Below, piece by piece: positions 1-5,666 of a stretch of DNA of 6,186 bases. The DNA is from an uncultured Gemmobacter sp. (lineage in GTDB: Bacteria; Pseudomonadota; Alphaproteobacteria; Rhodobacterales; Rhodobacteraceae): assembly GCA_937983495.1 (NCBI GenBank), contig CALKAA010000061.1:1-6186 (forward strand). The letters run 5' to 3'. Position numbers and translations under genes: made by a program. The notes under the pieces were generated by a model. The model searched no databases. It saw only the letters and a program-made list of their open reading frames with translations, and was not told the DNA's origin. The first letter of the stretch is position 1; every line of letters starts with the position of its first letter.

Positions 1-439
1 CCCGCGTCGCCGCCTGCACAAGAACACCATTTTCATAGCGCAGTGAAAGCGAGAGGCCGTCAATCTTGGGCTCGGCCGTGAAGGCCAGCGCACCATCATG
101 GCCCAGATAGCTGCGAATGCGCATTACGAAATCGGCCACATCTTCATCGACGAACGCGTTTTCGAGGCTCAGCATGCGAATTTCATGCGCCACCTTGCCA
201 AAGCCGTCTACCACGGCAGCCCCGACCAGATCGGTCGGGCTGTCAGAGCGTTTGAGGTTGGGAAACCGGGCTTCAATGGCAGCGTTGCGCTGTTTCAAAG
301 CATCATAATCGCCATCGGACATGTCAGGCATGTCGCGACCATGATAAGCCTCATTCGCCGCAGCGATCACCTGCGCCAACTTGGCCAATTCCGCCGCAGC
401 TTCTGCCTGCGTCAATGCCTCAACTGGTTTCCCGGTCAT
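1..439 (-). CDS. ligA: NAD+-dependent DNA ligase LigA, N-terminal part (runs off left edge)
   Basis: LigA seals nicks in DNA using NAD+ and joins Okazaki fragments in the cytoplasm. Translating the minus strand from ATG 439-437 gives 146 uninterrupted residues, then the window ends, so only the N-terminal Ia domain and the start of the adenylation domain are seen (the full protein is usually about 670-710 aa). In the Ia domain, the NMN-binding pattern Tyr-His...Asp..TyrAsp is present as Y32, H33, D42, Y45 and D46. Near the edge, AEPKIDGLSLSLRYENG contains the KxDG ligase motif, with K125 as the adenylated lysine. The start is supported by a strong Shine-Dalgarno, AGGGGAGG at 445-452, five bases from the ATG. 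ctrA lies 57 bases upstream on the same strand, so readthrough from ctrA is possible. The identification is firm; the C-terminal domains (OB, zinc finger, HhH, BRCT) cannot be assessed. Confidence 0.95.
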   Translation of the reverse strand, partial: MTGKPVEALTQAEAAAELAKLAQVIAAANEAYHGRDMPDMSDGDYDALKQRNAAIEARFPNLKRSDSPTDLVGAAVVDGFGKVAHEIRMLSLENAFVDEDVADFVMRIRSYLGHDGALAFTAEPKIDGLSLSLRYENGVLVQAATR

Positions 440-449
440 GCGTGCCTCC

Positions 450-501
450 CCTGATCCGCTCAGATGTAGGAGAGCCACGCCATGAGGTAAAGCGGATCAG
501 G
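450..501 (-). repeat. 11-bp perfect inverted repeat between ctrA stop and ligA Shine-Dalgarno
   Basis: CCTGATCCGCT at 450-460 and AGCGGATCAGG at 491-501 are exact reverse complements separated by 30 bases. In the minus-strand transcript the first arm contains the ctrA stop codon TGA (499-497). The second arm overlaps the first bases of the ligA Shine-Dalgarno (445-452). A stem here could act as a 3' stabiliser or weak terminator for ctrA mRNA, or modulate ligA translation. No U-tract follows, so it is not a standard intrinsic terminator. The repeat is seen directly; the role is inferred. The rest of the 57-base gap holds no recognisable gene. Confidence 0.6.
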
Positions 502-1210
502 CACCAAGCGCCAATCGGCGGTCCAGATCGACCGGCGTCGGATCACGCAGCACATAGCCCCGGCCCCAAACCGTCTCGATATAGTTCTGCCCGCCCGTCG
601 CTTCGGCCAGTTTCTTGCGCAGCTTGCAAATGAATACGTCGATGATCTTCAATTCCGGTTCATCCATGCCGCCATAAAGGTGGTTCAGGAACATCTCCTT
701 GGTCAGAGTGGTGCCCTTGCGCAGCGAGAGCAGCTCCAGCATCTGATATTCCTTGCCGGTCAGATGGATTGTCTTGCCTTCCACATCCACCGTCTTGGCA
801 TCCAGATTGACACATAGCCGCCCGGTGCGAATGACGGACTGCGCATGACCCTTTGAGCGGCGGATAATCGCATGGATTCGCGCAACAAGCTCCTCACGAT
901 GGAAGGGCTTGGTCATGTAGTCATCTGCCCCGAATCCAAAGCCCTTGAGCTTGTTCTCGGTATCGTCAGCCCCGGACAGGATCAGGATCGGCGTATCAAT
1001 CCGGGCCAGCCGCAGTTGCCGCAGAACCTCGTGCCCGCTCATATCTGGCAGATTGAGATCCAGCAGGATCAGATCGTAGTCATAAAGTTTCGCGAGATCG
1101 ATCCCATCCTCGCCCAGATCCGTACAATAGACGTTCAGGTTGGCATGGGTCAGCATCAGTTCGATGCTGCGCGAGGTTGTGGGATCATCCTCCACCAGCA
1201 GAATGCGCAT
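497..1210 (-). CDS. ctrA: Cell cycle transcriptional regulator CtrA
   Basis: CtrA is an OmpR-class response regulator, phosphorylated through the CckA-ChpT relay. It binds TTAA-N7-TTAA sites to control cell-cycle, motility and, in Rhodobacterales, often gene transfer agent and flagellar genes. The 237-aa product has a receiver domain at about 1-115 with acidic residues E7, D8 and D9, phosphoacceptor D51 (LLDLNLPDMSG) and K101 (TKPF). A winged-helix effector domain follows from about 125 to 223. Its recognition segment DEPELKIIDVFICKLRKKL (183-201) is the CtrA hallmark, as far as I recall nearly identical to Caulobacter CtrA. The ATG at 1210 follows GGAG with seven bases of spacing. The protein ends in LALGA, not the Ala-Ala end tied to ClpXP turnover in Caulobacter. 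sciP lies upstream and ligA downstream on the same strand. A CtrA-like box precedes the gene, so autoregulation is likely. Confidence 0.97.
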   Translation of the reverse strand: MRILLVEDDPTTSRSIELMLTHANLNVYCTDLGEDGIDLAKLYDYDLILLDLNLPDMSGHEVLRQLRLARIDTPILILSGADDTENKLKGFGFGADDYMTKPFHREELVARIHAIIRRSKGHAQSVIRTGRLCVNLDAKTVDVEGKTIHLTGKEYQMLELLSLRKGTTLTKEMFLNHLYGGMDEPELKIIDVFICKLRKKLAEATGGQNYIETVWGRGYVLRDPTPVDLDRRLALGA

Positions 1211-1262
1211 CTCAGATCTCCGCTACAGCGCCAAATACATTAACAATACTGGGGGGCAATGG

Positions 1263-1277
1263 TTAACTACAGGTTAC
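1263..1277 (-). promoter_or_regulatory. Probable CtrA-binding box upstream of ctrA
   Basis: The sequence reads TTAA-N7-TTAC on the plus strand, or GTAA-N7-TTAACC in the sense of ctrA. This is one mismatch from the CtrA consensus TTAA-N7-TTAA, with exact 7-base spacing. It lies 53-67 bases before the ctrA start, in the 94-base gap after sciP. Another isolated TTAA is at 1240-1243. In the ctrA direction, TTAACC (1266-1261) could serve as the -35 region, with AT-rich TTAATGTATTT following 17 bases later as a poor -10 region. The half-sites are seen directly; the assignment rests on the known CtrA motif, and activation versus repression is not decided. Confidence 0.65.
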
Positions 1278-1304
1278 TGTGGCAGAGCCAGCGATAAAAA
1301 CAAT

Positions 1305-1583
1305 CTAAAGTTGTCGATATTTTTGAATCGCCGTGACTTTGAGCGCCTTTTCTCCGTGTTTTTCCACCGCACCCCGCCAAAGCGCAAACTCCTCCTCCGA
1401 CAGCGCATAGCGTTCCAGCGCCTCGGTTTCCGCAATCAGCCCGTAAATCACGGCCTTCACCACAACTGCCTTGCGCGACGCCACCCAGCGGGTGGTATCT
1501 GGCGGCGGCAGGTCGGCGCGCGAAAGTACCGACCCATCCGGCAAAGTGACCTGTCGTGGCCCATCAACACGTTTGAGATACAT
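1305..1583 (-). CDS. sciP: SciP-type CtrA inhibitory protein (DUF1153)
   Basis: SciP is a small helix-turn-helix protein that binds CtrA and blocks its recruitment of RNA polymerase at CtrA-activated promoters. The 92-aa product starts MYLKRVDGPRQVTLPDGS and continues with SRADLPPPDTTRWVASRKA (21-39). This is the conserved DUF1153 N-terminal block, followed by a helical part with RYALSEEEFALWR (58-70) and a conserved end GEKALKVTAIQKYR (77-90). The length fits the family (about 90 aa). The start at 1583 was chosen because GAAGGGGA (1589-1596) sits five bases upstream and the family begins near this residue. An in-frame ATG at 1601 would add MKKGTL but has a weaker ribosome binding site. The frame stays open further upstream into mnmA, which is taken as chance. 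The gene precedes ctrA on the same strand, which fits its role as CtrA partner; mnmA diverges from it. Confidence 0.92.
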   Translation of the reverse strand: MYLKRVDGPRQVTLPDGSVLSRADLPPPDTTRWVASRKAVVVKAVIYGLIAETEALERYALSEEEFALWRGAVEKHGEKALKVTAIQKYRQL

Positions 1584-1588
1584 AAGCG

Positions 1589-1596
1589 TCCCCTTC
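1589..1596 (-). promoter_or_regulatory. Ribosome binding site deciding the sciP start
   Basis: In the sense of sciP this is GAAGGGGA, five bases before ATG 1583-1581. It favours this ATG over the in-frame ATG at 1601-1599, whose upstream sequence only offers GTGAG nine bases away. Confidence 0.6.
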
Positions 1597-1647
1597 TTCA
1601 TGACGACAGTCTCACGAAACTGACTTAACCCTTGGAGAAGCCGCGTC

Positions 1648-1675
1648 TTGAGAGTACGCAGCATTTTCCTATATT
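1648..1675 (+). promoter_or_regulatory. Sigma70-like promoter for mnmA
   Basis: TTGAGA at 1648-1653 and TATATT at 1670-1675 each match the sigma70 consensus at five of six bases, with a 16-base spacer. Transcription would begin near 1682, leaving a short leader before the mnmA ATG at 1721. The element sits in the 137-base gap between divergent sciP and mnmA. No equally good promoter facing sciP was seen; a lone TTAA at 1625-1628 is the only CtrA-like half-site in this gap. Confidence 0.6.
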
Positions 1676-1720
1676 CCTGAGCAATTGACGCCTTGTGCGC
1701 CGCCACTCCCGGAACCTGAC

Positions 1721-2857
1721 ATGCTGGACCAGCCGTTGAACTCGCTGGGGCTTGCAAAGCCCCCGTCCGAAACCCGTGTTGTCGTCGCCATGTCGGGCGG
1801 CGTTGACAGTTCGGTCGTGGCGGCTGTGCTCAAGGATCAGGGCTATGATGTGGTCGGGGTCACGCTCCAGCTTTATGATCATGGTGCGGCTCTGGCCAAA
1901 AAGGGGGCTTGTTGTGCCGGTCGTGACATCCATGACGCGCGCCGCGTGGCCGAGGCGATGGGCTTCCCGCATTATGTGCTGGATTACGAGAACACCTTCC
2001 GAGAGGCGGTGATCGAGGAATTCGCCGACGCCTATCTGGCGGGGGCGACCCCGGTGCCATGCATCCGTTGCAATGAACGGGTGAAGTTCAAGGATCTGCT
2101 TGCCACCGCCAGGGATCTGGAGGCGGATTGCATGGCGACCGGCCATTATATCCAAAGAAAACAAGGCGCTGAGAAGGCCGAGCTGCATTGCGCCGCAGAT
2201 CCCGCGCGGGATCAGAGCTATTTCCTGTTCTCCACCACCCAAGAGCAACTGGATTACCTACGCTTTCCGCTGGGGCATCTGGCCTCCAAGGCCGAGACGC
2301 GGGCGCTGGCGGCGCAATATGGGTTGCCGGTGGCCGATAAGCCCGACAGCCAGGACATCTGCTTTGTTCCAGATGGTAACTATGCGTCAGTCATAGAGAA
2401 ATTGCGCCCCGGAGCCGCCGAGCCGGGCGAGATTGTTGATCTGGAGGGGCGGGTTCTGGGCCAGCATCGCGGCGTGCTGCATTATACGATCGGCCAGCGT
2501 AAGGGGCTGGGGATTGGGGGCTTGGGCGAGCCGCTTTATGTGGTGCGGTTGGACCCAGAGGCCCGACGGGTCGTAGTGGGCCCGAAGGAGGCGCTGTCGA
2601 CGCGGCTGGTTCCCTTGAAGGAAATCAACTGGTTAGGCGATGTGGCCTTTGACAGCCAGCCGGAATGGCATGTGAATGTGAAAGTCCGCTCCACCCGGCC
2701 GCCGCGCCCGGCGGTGATCCGACCGATCTCGGCCAGCGAAGCGGTGGTGGAATTGCTGAACCCCGAGGACGGCGTGAGCGCCGGGCAGGCTTGCGTATTC
2801 TATGCGCCAGAGGGCAGCCGTATCCTGGGCGGCGGCTGGATCTGGCGCGGACGTTGA
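1721..2857 (+). CDS. mnmA: tRNA-specific 2-thiouridylase MnmA
   Basis: MnmA catalyses ATP-dependent 2-thiolation of U34 in the anticodon of tRNAs for Lys, Glu and Gln, taking sulfur from a persulfide relay. The 378-aa product has the N-type ATP-pyrophosphatase P-loop SGGVDSS at 25-31. It also has KGACCAGRDIHDAR (61-74), TPVPCIRCNERVKFKDLL (110-127), ATGHYI (139-144), the second catalytic region DSQDICFVPDG (209-219) and a C-terminal beta-barrel ending in GGGWIWRGR. By alignment from memory, C117 matches E. coli Cys102 and C214 matches Cys199, the two catalytic cysteines. The E. coli Asp99 position is a cysteine here (C114). The ATG at 1721 (MLDQPLNSLG) is preferred over an upstream in-frame TTG at 1685 because relatives start here and GGAA lies about six bases upstream. 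The gene is single, divergent from sciP and convergent with lpxB. Confidence 0.96.
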   Translation: MLDQPLNSLGLAKPPSETRVVVAMSGGVDSSVVAAVLKDQGYDVVGVTLQLYDHGAALAKKGACCAGRDIHDARRVAEAMGFPHYVLDYENTFREAVIEEFADAYLAGATPVPCIRCNERVKFKDLLATARDLEADCMATGHYIQRKQGAEKAELHCAADPARDQSYFLFSTTQEQLDYLRFPLGHLASKAETRALAAQYGLPVADKPDSQDICFVPDGNYASVIEKLRPGAAEPGEIVDLEGRVLGQHRGVLHYTIGQRKGLGIGGLGEPLYVVRLDPEARRVVVGPKEALSTRLVPLKEINWLGDVAFDSQPEWHVNVKVRSTRPPRPAVIRPISASEAVVELLNPEDGVSAGQACVFYAPEGSRILGGGWIWRGR

Positions 2858-2867
2858 CCGCTAAGGG

Positions 2868-2892
2868 CTCGATTTTTCTGCGAAAAATCGGG
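2868..2892. terminator. Hairpin between convergent mnmA and lpxB, likely bidirectional terminator
   Basis: The arms 2868-2878 (CTCGATTTTTC) and 2882-2892 (GAAAAATCGGG) pair over 11 positions, one of them T-G, around a 3-base loop. The hairpin starts 10 bases after the mnmA stop and lies 11 bases past the lpxB stop, in a 46-base gap between convergent genes. The T-run is inside the stem, not after it, so this is not a textbook U-tailed terminator. Position and symmetry still argue for ending both transcripts. Confidence 0.6.
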
Positions 2893-2903
2893 GTCTTGCC
2901 GGA

Positions 2904-4028
2904 TCAGATCGCGCCCAGAACCGAGCGGGCGGCGCGCAGGCCGGGCGGTTCACCGCCTTGGCCCAAACGCTGCATGGTGAGGGCCATGGCCGAAAGCTGG
3001 GCCTGACGGCGGGGGCTGTCTTGCAACAGGTCGAGCAGCGCCGGGGCGATGACCTCGGCGTGGCAGTCGGGCCCGAGAAATTCCGGCACGGCGCGAGTCT
3101 CGGAAACCAGATTCACCAGCGTCACCGTGTCGATCAGCGCGGCCCGTTTCATCAGCCAGAAGCTGATCGGATGCAGCTTGTAGGCAATGACCATCGGACA
3201 AAAATTCGAGGCCAGCTCGAGACTTACAGTGCCCGACGCCGCCAGCGCCACATCGGCGACGGCGAAGGCGGCGCGTTTGCGGGTCGGGTCGATGATGATC
3301 TCGGGGCAGATCGGCCAATCGGCAGTAAGGTCAGCGGCCAGATCGGCGACGCCGCGCACGGTGGGGAGGGCAACGCGGGCCTGTGGATGGGCGGCTTTCA
3401 CCTGCGCCAACACCTGCCCCAGCACCGGAGCCAGACGGCTGACCTCGCCGCGCCGGGAGCCGGGCAGCGCGAGGATGAGCGGCCCATCCCCTTGGAATTG
3501 CTGGATTTCCTGCGCGGTCGCGACGGGTTCGGCCACCACCGGGTGCCCTACAAAATCGCAGGTCATGCCTGCGGCGGTCATATAGGGCGGCTCAAACGGC
3601 AGGAGCGCCAGAACGTGATCCACCACCTGGGCCATTTTGGCAGCCCGACCGGGGCGCCAGGCCCAGACCGACGGGGCGACATAGTGTATCACCTTGATTT
3701 CAGGGCGTTTTTCCTTCACCAGCCGCGCCACGCGCAGGCAGAAATCCGGGCTGTCGATGGTGATCAGGGCCTGCGCCCCCGAGGCCAAGACCGCCTCGGC
3801 CGTTTCACGAATACGCGCCAAGAGTTTGAAATATTTGGGCAAAATCTCGGCGATACCCATGACGGACAGCTCTTCCATCGGGAACAGGCTGCCCATCCCC
3901 TCGGCCTGCATCAGGGGGCCTGCGACGCCTTCAAAGGTGACGCCGGGGGAGAGGGTTTTGAGCCCGGACATCAGGGCTGCGCCGAGACGGTCGCCGGAAG
4001 GCTCGCCTGCCACGAGGAAGAATTTCAC
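2904..4028 (-). CDS. lpxB: Lipid-A-disaccharide synthase LpxB
   Basis: LpxB, a GT19 glycosyltransferase at the inner face of the inner membrane, condenses UDP-2,3-diacyl-GlcN with 2,3-diacyl-GlcN-1-phosphate to the beta-1,6 lipid A disaccharide. From the GTG at 4028 the product is 374 aa, near the family norm of about 380. Visible motifs in order are VAGEPSGDRLGAALM near the N-terminus, SVMGIAEILPKY, IDSPDFCLRVA (containing the Asp equivalent to E. coli D98), HYVAPSVWAWRPGRA, LLPFEPPYM, FVGHPVV, ALPGSRRGEVSRL, and AASGTVSLELA in the nucleotide-binding half. The GTG at 4028 overlaps the lpxI stop as GTGA and gives MKFFLVAGEPSGD, the usual N-terminus. Another GTG at 4040 would add four residues and lacks a Shine-Dalgarno, so it is less likely. 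It is the last gene of the fabZ-lpxA-lpxI-lpxB run and needs the product of LpxI just upstream. Confidence 0.96.
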   Translation of the reverse strand: MKFFLVAGEPSGDRLGAALMSGLKTLSPGVTFEGVAGPLMQAEGMGSLFPMEELSVMGIAEILPKYFKLLARIRETAEAVLASGAQALITIDSPDFCLRVARLVKEKRPEIKVIHYVAPSVWAWRPGRAAKMAQVVDHVLALLPFEPPYMTAAGMTCDFVGHPVVAEPVATAQEIQQFQGDGPLILALPGSRRGEVSRLAPVLGQVLAQVKAAHPQARVALPTVRGVADLAADLTADWPICPEIIIDPTRKRAAFAVADVALAASGTVSLELASNFCPMVIAYKLHPISFWLMKRAALIDTVTLVNLVSETRAVPEFLGPDCHAEVIAPALLDLLQDSPRRQAQLSAMALTMQRLGQGGEPPGLRAARSVLGAI

Positions 4029-4879
4029 GGCTGCGCCCACAGGAAAAGCCCAAGTTTTTCAGCTTGTTGCAGCACGTTCTTCGCATCCAGAACGATCACG
4101 TCAGAGGCCGGAAAAGCGATGCCGGCAAGGCCGGCGGCATGGGCACGGGCGAGGGTTTCGAGGCCGATGGTGGGCAGATCAATGCGGCGATCCTGCCCCG
4201 GCTTGGCGGATTTGTAGAACACGCCGCGCGCACCTGCCGGATTGGGACGACGCGCCGTTTTTGCCACAAAATCAAGCATTTGGTCGGTGCCCGGCAGGGT
4301 TTCCACCGCCAGACACAGGCCCTGCGCCACAACGGCACCTTGCCCCACATCCACCGCGCCAAGCGCGGCGACAATGGCGGCGGCGCGGGCGGCATCGGCC
4401 TGATCGGCCTCTGAAACGGTAATCGGAGATACCGTTTCGCCCCCTTCAGACCCCGAATCTGTAACGCCATATACAGTTCCATAGACACCGGGCGCGAGGA
4501 ACAGGCCGGGGGCGACATCTGGCACGCCGACGACCTCGAATCCGGCCTCCTCGAAGAGGCCGATCACGGCGCGCAAAGTGGCATCATCGCCGCCCTGCAT
4601 GGCGGCCAGCAGGCGCGGCACCATCTGGGCGGTGCCCATGTCAAACAGCGAAGGATCGAGGCGGGGGCGGCTGACGGCCCCGGCGAAGATCACCCGCTCC
4701 ACCCCGCGATCCGTGAGTTCGCGCAGGAAGGGCACGAGGCGTTCGACGCGGAACACCAGATCGGGCACCAGCCCTTCGGGCGGGAAGCCGTCCAGCGCAC
4801 AGATCAGCGGCTCATCAAGCGTGGCGGCCAGCGCGGCGGGCAAGCGCCCTGCCCCGGAAATGATCGCAATTTGAGTCAT
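4025..4879 (-). CDS. lpxI: UDP-2,3-diacylglucosamine pyrophosphatase LpxI
   Basis: LpxI (formerly DUF1009) hydrolyses UDP-2,3-diacylglucosamine to 2,3-diacyl-GlcN-1-phosphate and UMP, the step done by LpxH in E. coli. It is the form typical of many alphaproteobacteria. The 284-aa product fits the family (about 280 aa). The N-terminal Rossmann-like domain (about 1-130) begins IAIISGAGRLPAALA and includes DRGVERVIFAGAVSRP. The C-terminal domain (about 160-284) contains AALGAVDVGQGAVVAQGLCL (171-190), KPGQDRRIDLPTIG (226-239), which probably holds the metal or catalytic Asp, and GLAGIAFPASDVIVLD. The ATG at 4879 overlaps the lpxA stop as ATGA, and the stop overlaps the lpxB GTG. Residues 131-156, at the domain junction, are encoded by unusually AT-rich codons (about 50% GC by count) with an internal inverted repeat. 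LpxB directly downstream consumes the product. Confidence 0.96.
   Translation of the reverse strand: MTQIAIISGAGRLPAALAATLDEPLICALDGFPPEGLVPDLVFRVERLVPFLRELTDRGVERVIFAGAVSRPRLDPSLFDMGTAQMVPRLLAAMQGGDDATLRAVIGLFEEAGFEVVGVPDVAPGLFLAPGVYGTVYGVTDSGSEGGETVSPITVSEADQADAARAAAIVAALGAVDVGQGAVVAQGLCLAVETLPGTDQMLDFVAKTARRPNPAGARGVFYKSAKPGQDRRIDLPTIGLETLARAHAAGLAGIAFPASDVIVLDAKNVLQQAEKLGLFLWAQP
4413..4438. repeat. Perfect 9-bp inverted repeat inside lpxI
   Basis: GAAACGGTA at 4413-4421 and TACCGTTTC at 4430-4438 are exact reverse complements around an 8-base spacer. The repeat lies within the low-GC segment 4412-4489 that encodes the linker between the two LpxI domains (GETVSPITVS on the protein). The reading frame is intact. 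It may be a remnant of a small inserted element or mere chance; there is no evidence of function. Confidence 0.5.
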
Positions 4880-5661
4880 TTGGGCGTCAGGAAGCTGCGG
4901 TCGGTGGCGGCGAGGATGAAATCGGTCATCTCGCGCACATGCACCGAATCAGTCTCATCGGCCAGACGGCGGGCGCGGTCGAGGAAAGACCCCTCGCCCT
5001 GCGCCAGCATCTGATAGGCGGCGCGCAGCGCGGTGATCTCTGACCGTTCGACGCCACGGCGCTTGAGACCCACGAGGTTCAGCCCGTCCAGCACCCCGCG
5101 CGGCCCCTGCACGAGGCCATAGGGCACCACATCATTGGTGACCATGGTCACAGCGCCGATGATGGCACCACGCCCCACGCGCACCCATTGATGCACGCCA
5201 GAAAGCCCGCCCACGATCACATCATCGCCAATATGGCAATGGCCGGCAATGGCGGCCTGATTGGCCAGAATCACCCGGTCGCCCAGAATCGCATCATGGC
5301 CGACATGGGCGCCGGTCATCATCAGCACGTCATCGCCGATCTGGGTGAGGGCGCCGCCCCCCTCGGTGCCGGTGTTGAGCGTGGCCCCTTCGCGGATCTT
5401 GCAGCGCTTGCCGACCTTGAGCCGGGTGCGCTCGCCGCGGAATTTGAGGTCTTGCGGCACTTCGCCCACCACCGCGCCGGGGAAGATCACCGTGCCCTCG
5501 CCCACTTCGGTCCAGCCGGTGACGATGCCATGCGGTTTGACGACGACGCCCGGCCCCAGGGTGACCTCGGGGCCGATGACGGCGAAGGGGCCGATCTCGC
5601 AGCCCGGCCCGATCTGGGCGCCGGCTTCGACCACGGCCATGGGGTGAATGCGGGTTTCCAT
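4876..5661 (-). CDS. lpxA: UDP-N-acetylglucosamine O-acyltransferase LpxA
   Basis: LpxA transfers a 3-hydroxyacyl chain from ACP to the 3-OH of UDP-GlcNAc, the first step of lipid A synthesis, in the cytoplasm as a trimer. The 261-aa product (E. coli has 262) is a left-handed beta-helix of hexapeptide repeats at about 3-185, for example IHPMAVVEAGAQIGPGCEIG. A C-terminal helical domain follows (GLKRRGVERSEI from 198). Catalytic His is H122 in GAHVGHDAILG (117-127), matching E. coli H125. Q70, K73 and H157 match Q73, K76 and H160. The acyl-chain ruler position, E. coli G173, appears to be A170. The ATG at 5661 (METRIHP) lies five bases after the fabZ stop and gives the expected N-terminus. The frame remains open upstream into fabZ, which is a shadow. 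The stop overlaps the lpxI start (ATGA). Confidence 0.97.
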   Translation of the reverse strand: METRIHPMAVVEAGAQIGPGCEIGPFAVIGPEVTLGPGVVVKPHGIVTGWTEVGEGTVIFPGAVVGEVPQDLKFRGERTRLKVGKRCKIREGATLNTGTEGGGALTQIGDDVLMMTGAHVGHDAILGDRVILANQAAIAGHCHIGDDVIVGGLSGVHQWVRVGRGAIIGAVTMVTNDVVPYGLVQGPRGVLDGLNLVGLKRRGVERSEITALRAAYQMLAQGEGSFLDRARRLADETDSVHVREMTDFILAATDRSFLTPK

Positions 5662-5666
5662 GCGGA

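Noticed and set aside
98..454. Plus-strand open frames of 118 and 63 aa over the left end.
   Set aside because: The minus strand here encodes the LigA N-terminus with clear motifs; the plus-strand frames are antisense shadows without family features.
460..483. Tiny minus-strand frame MAWLSYI between ctrA and ligA.
   Set aside because: Seven codons without a clear ribosome binding site; frames of this size are expected by chance.
1325..1329. GANTC site (possible CcrM methylation) upstream of ctrA.
   Set aside because: In Caulobacter such a site gates ctrA P1, but a GANTC every few hundred bases is expected by chance and this one lies inside the sciP 3' end.
1584..1757. N-terminal extension of sciP to 150 aa.
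   Set aside because: It would overlap the mnmA start and has no SciP-like sequence, and a good ribosome binding site supports the start at 1583.
2958..4217. A 419-aa plus-strand open frame.
   Set aside because: It lies antisense to lpxB and lpxI, is His/Gly/Arg/Gln rich as expected from GC-rich antisense frames, and shows no domain.
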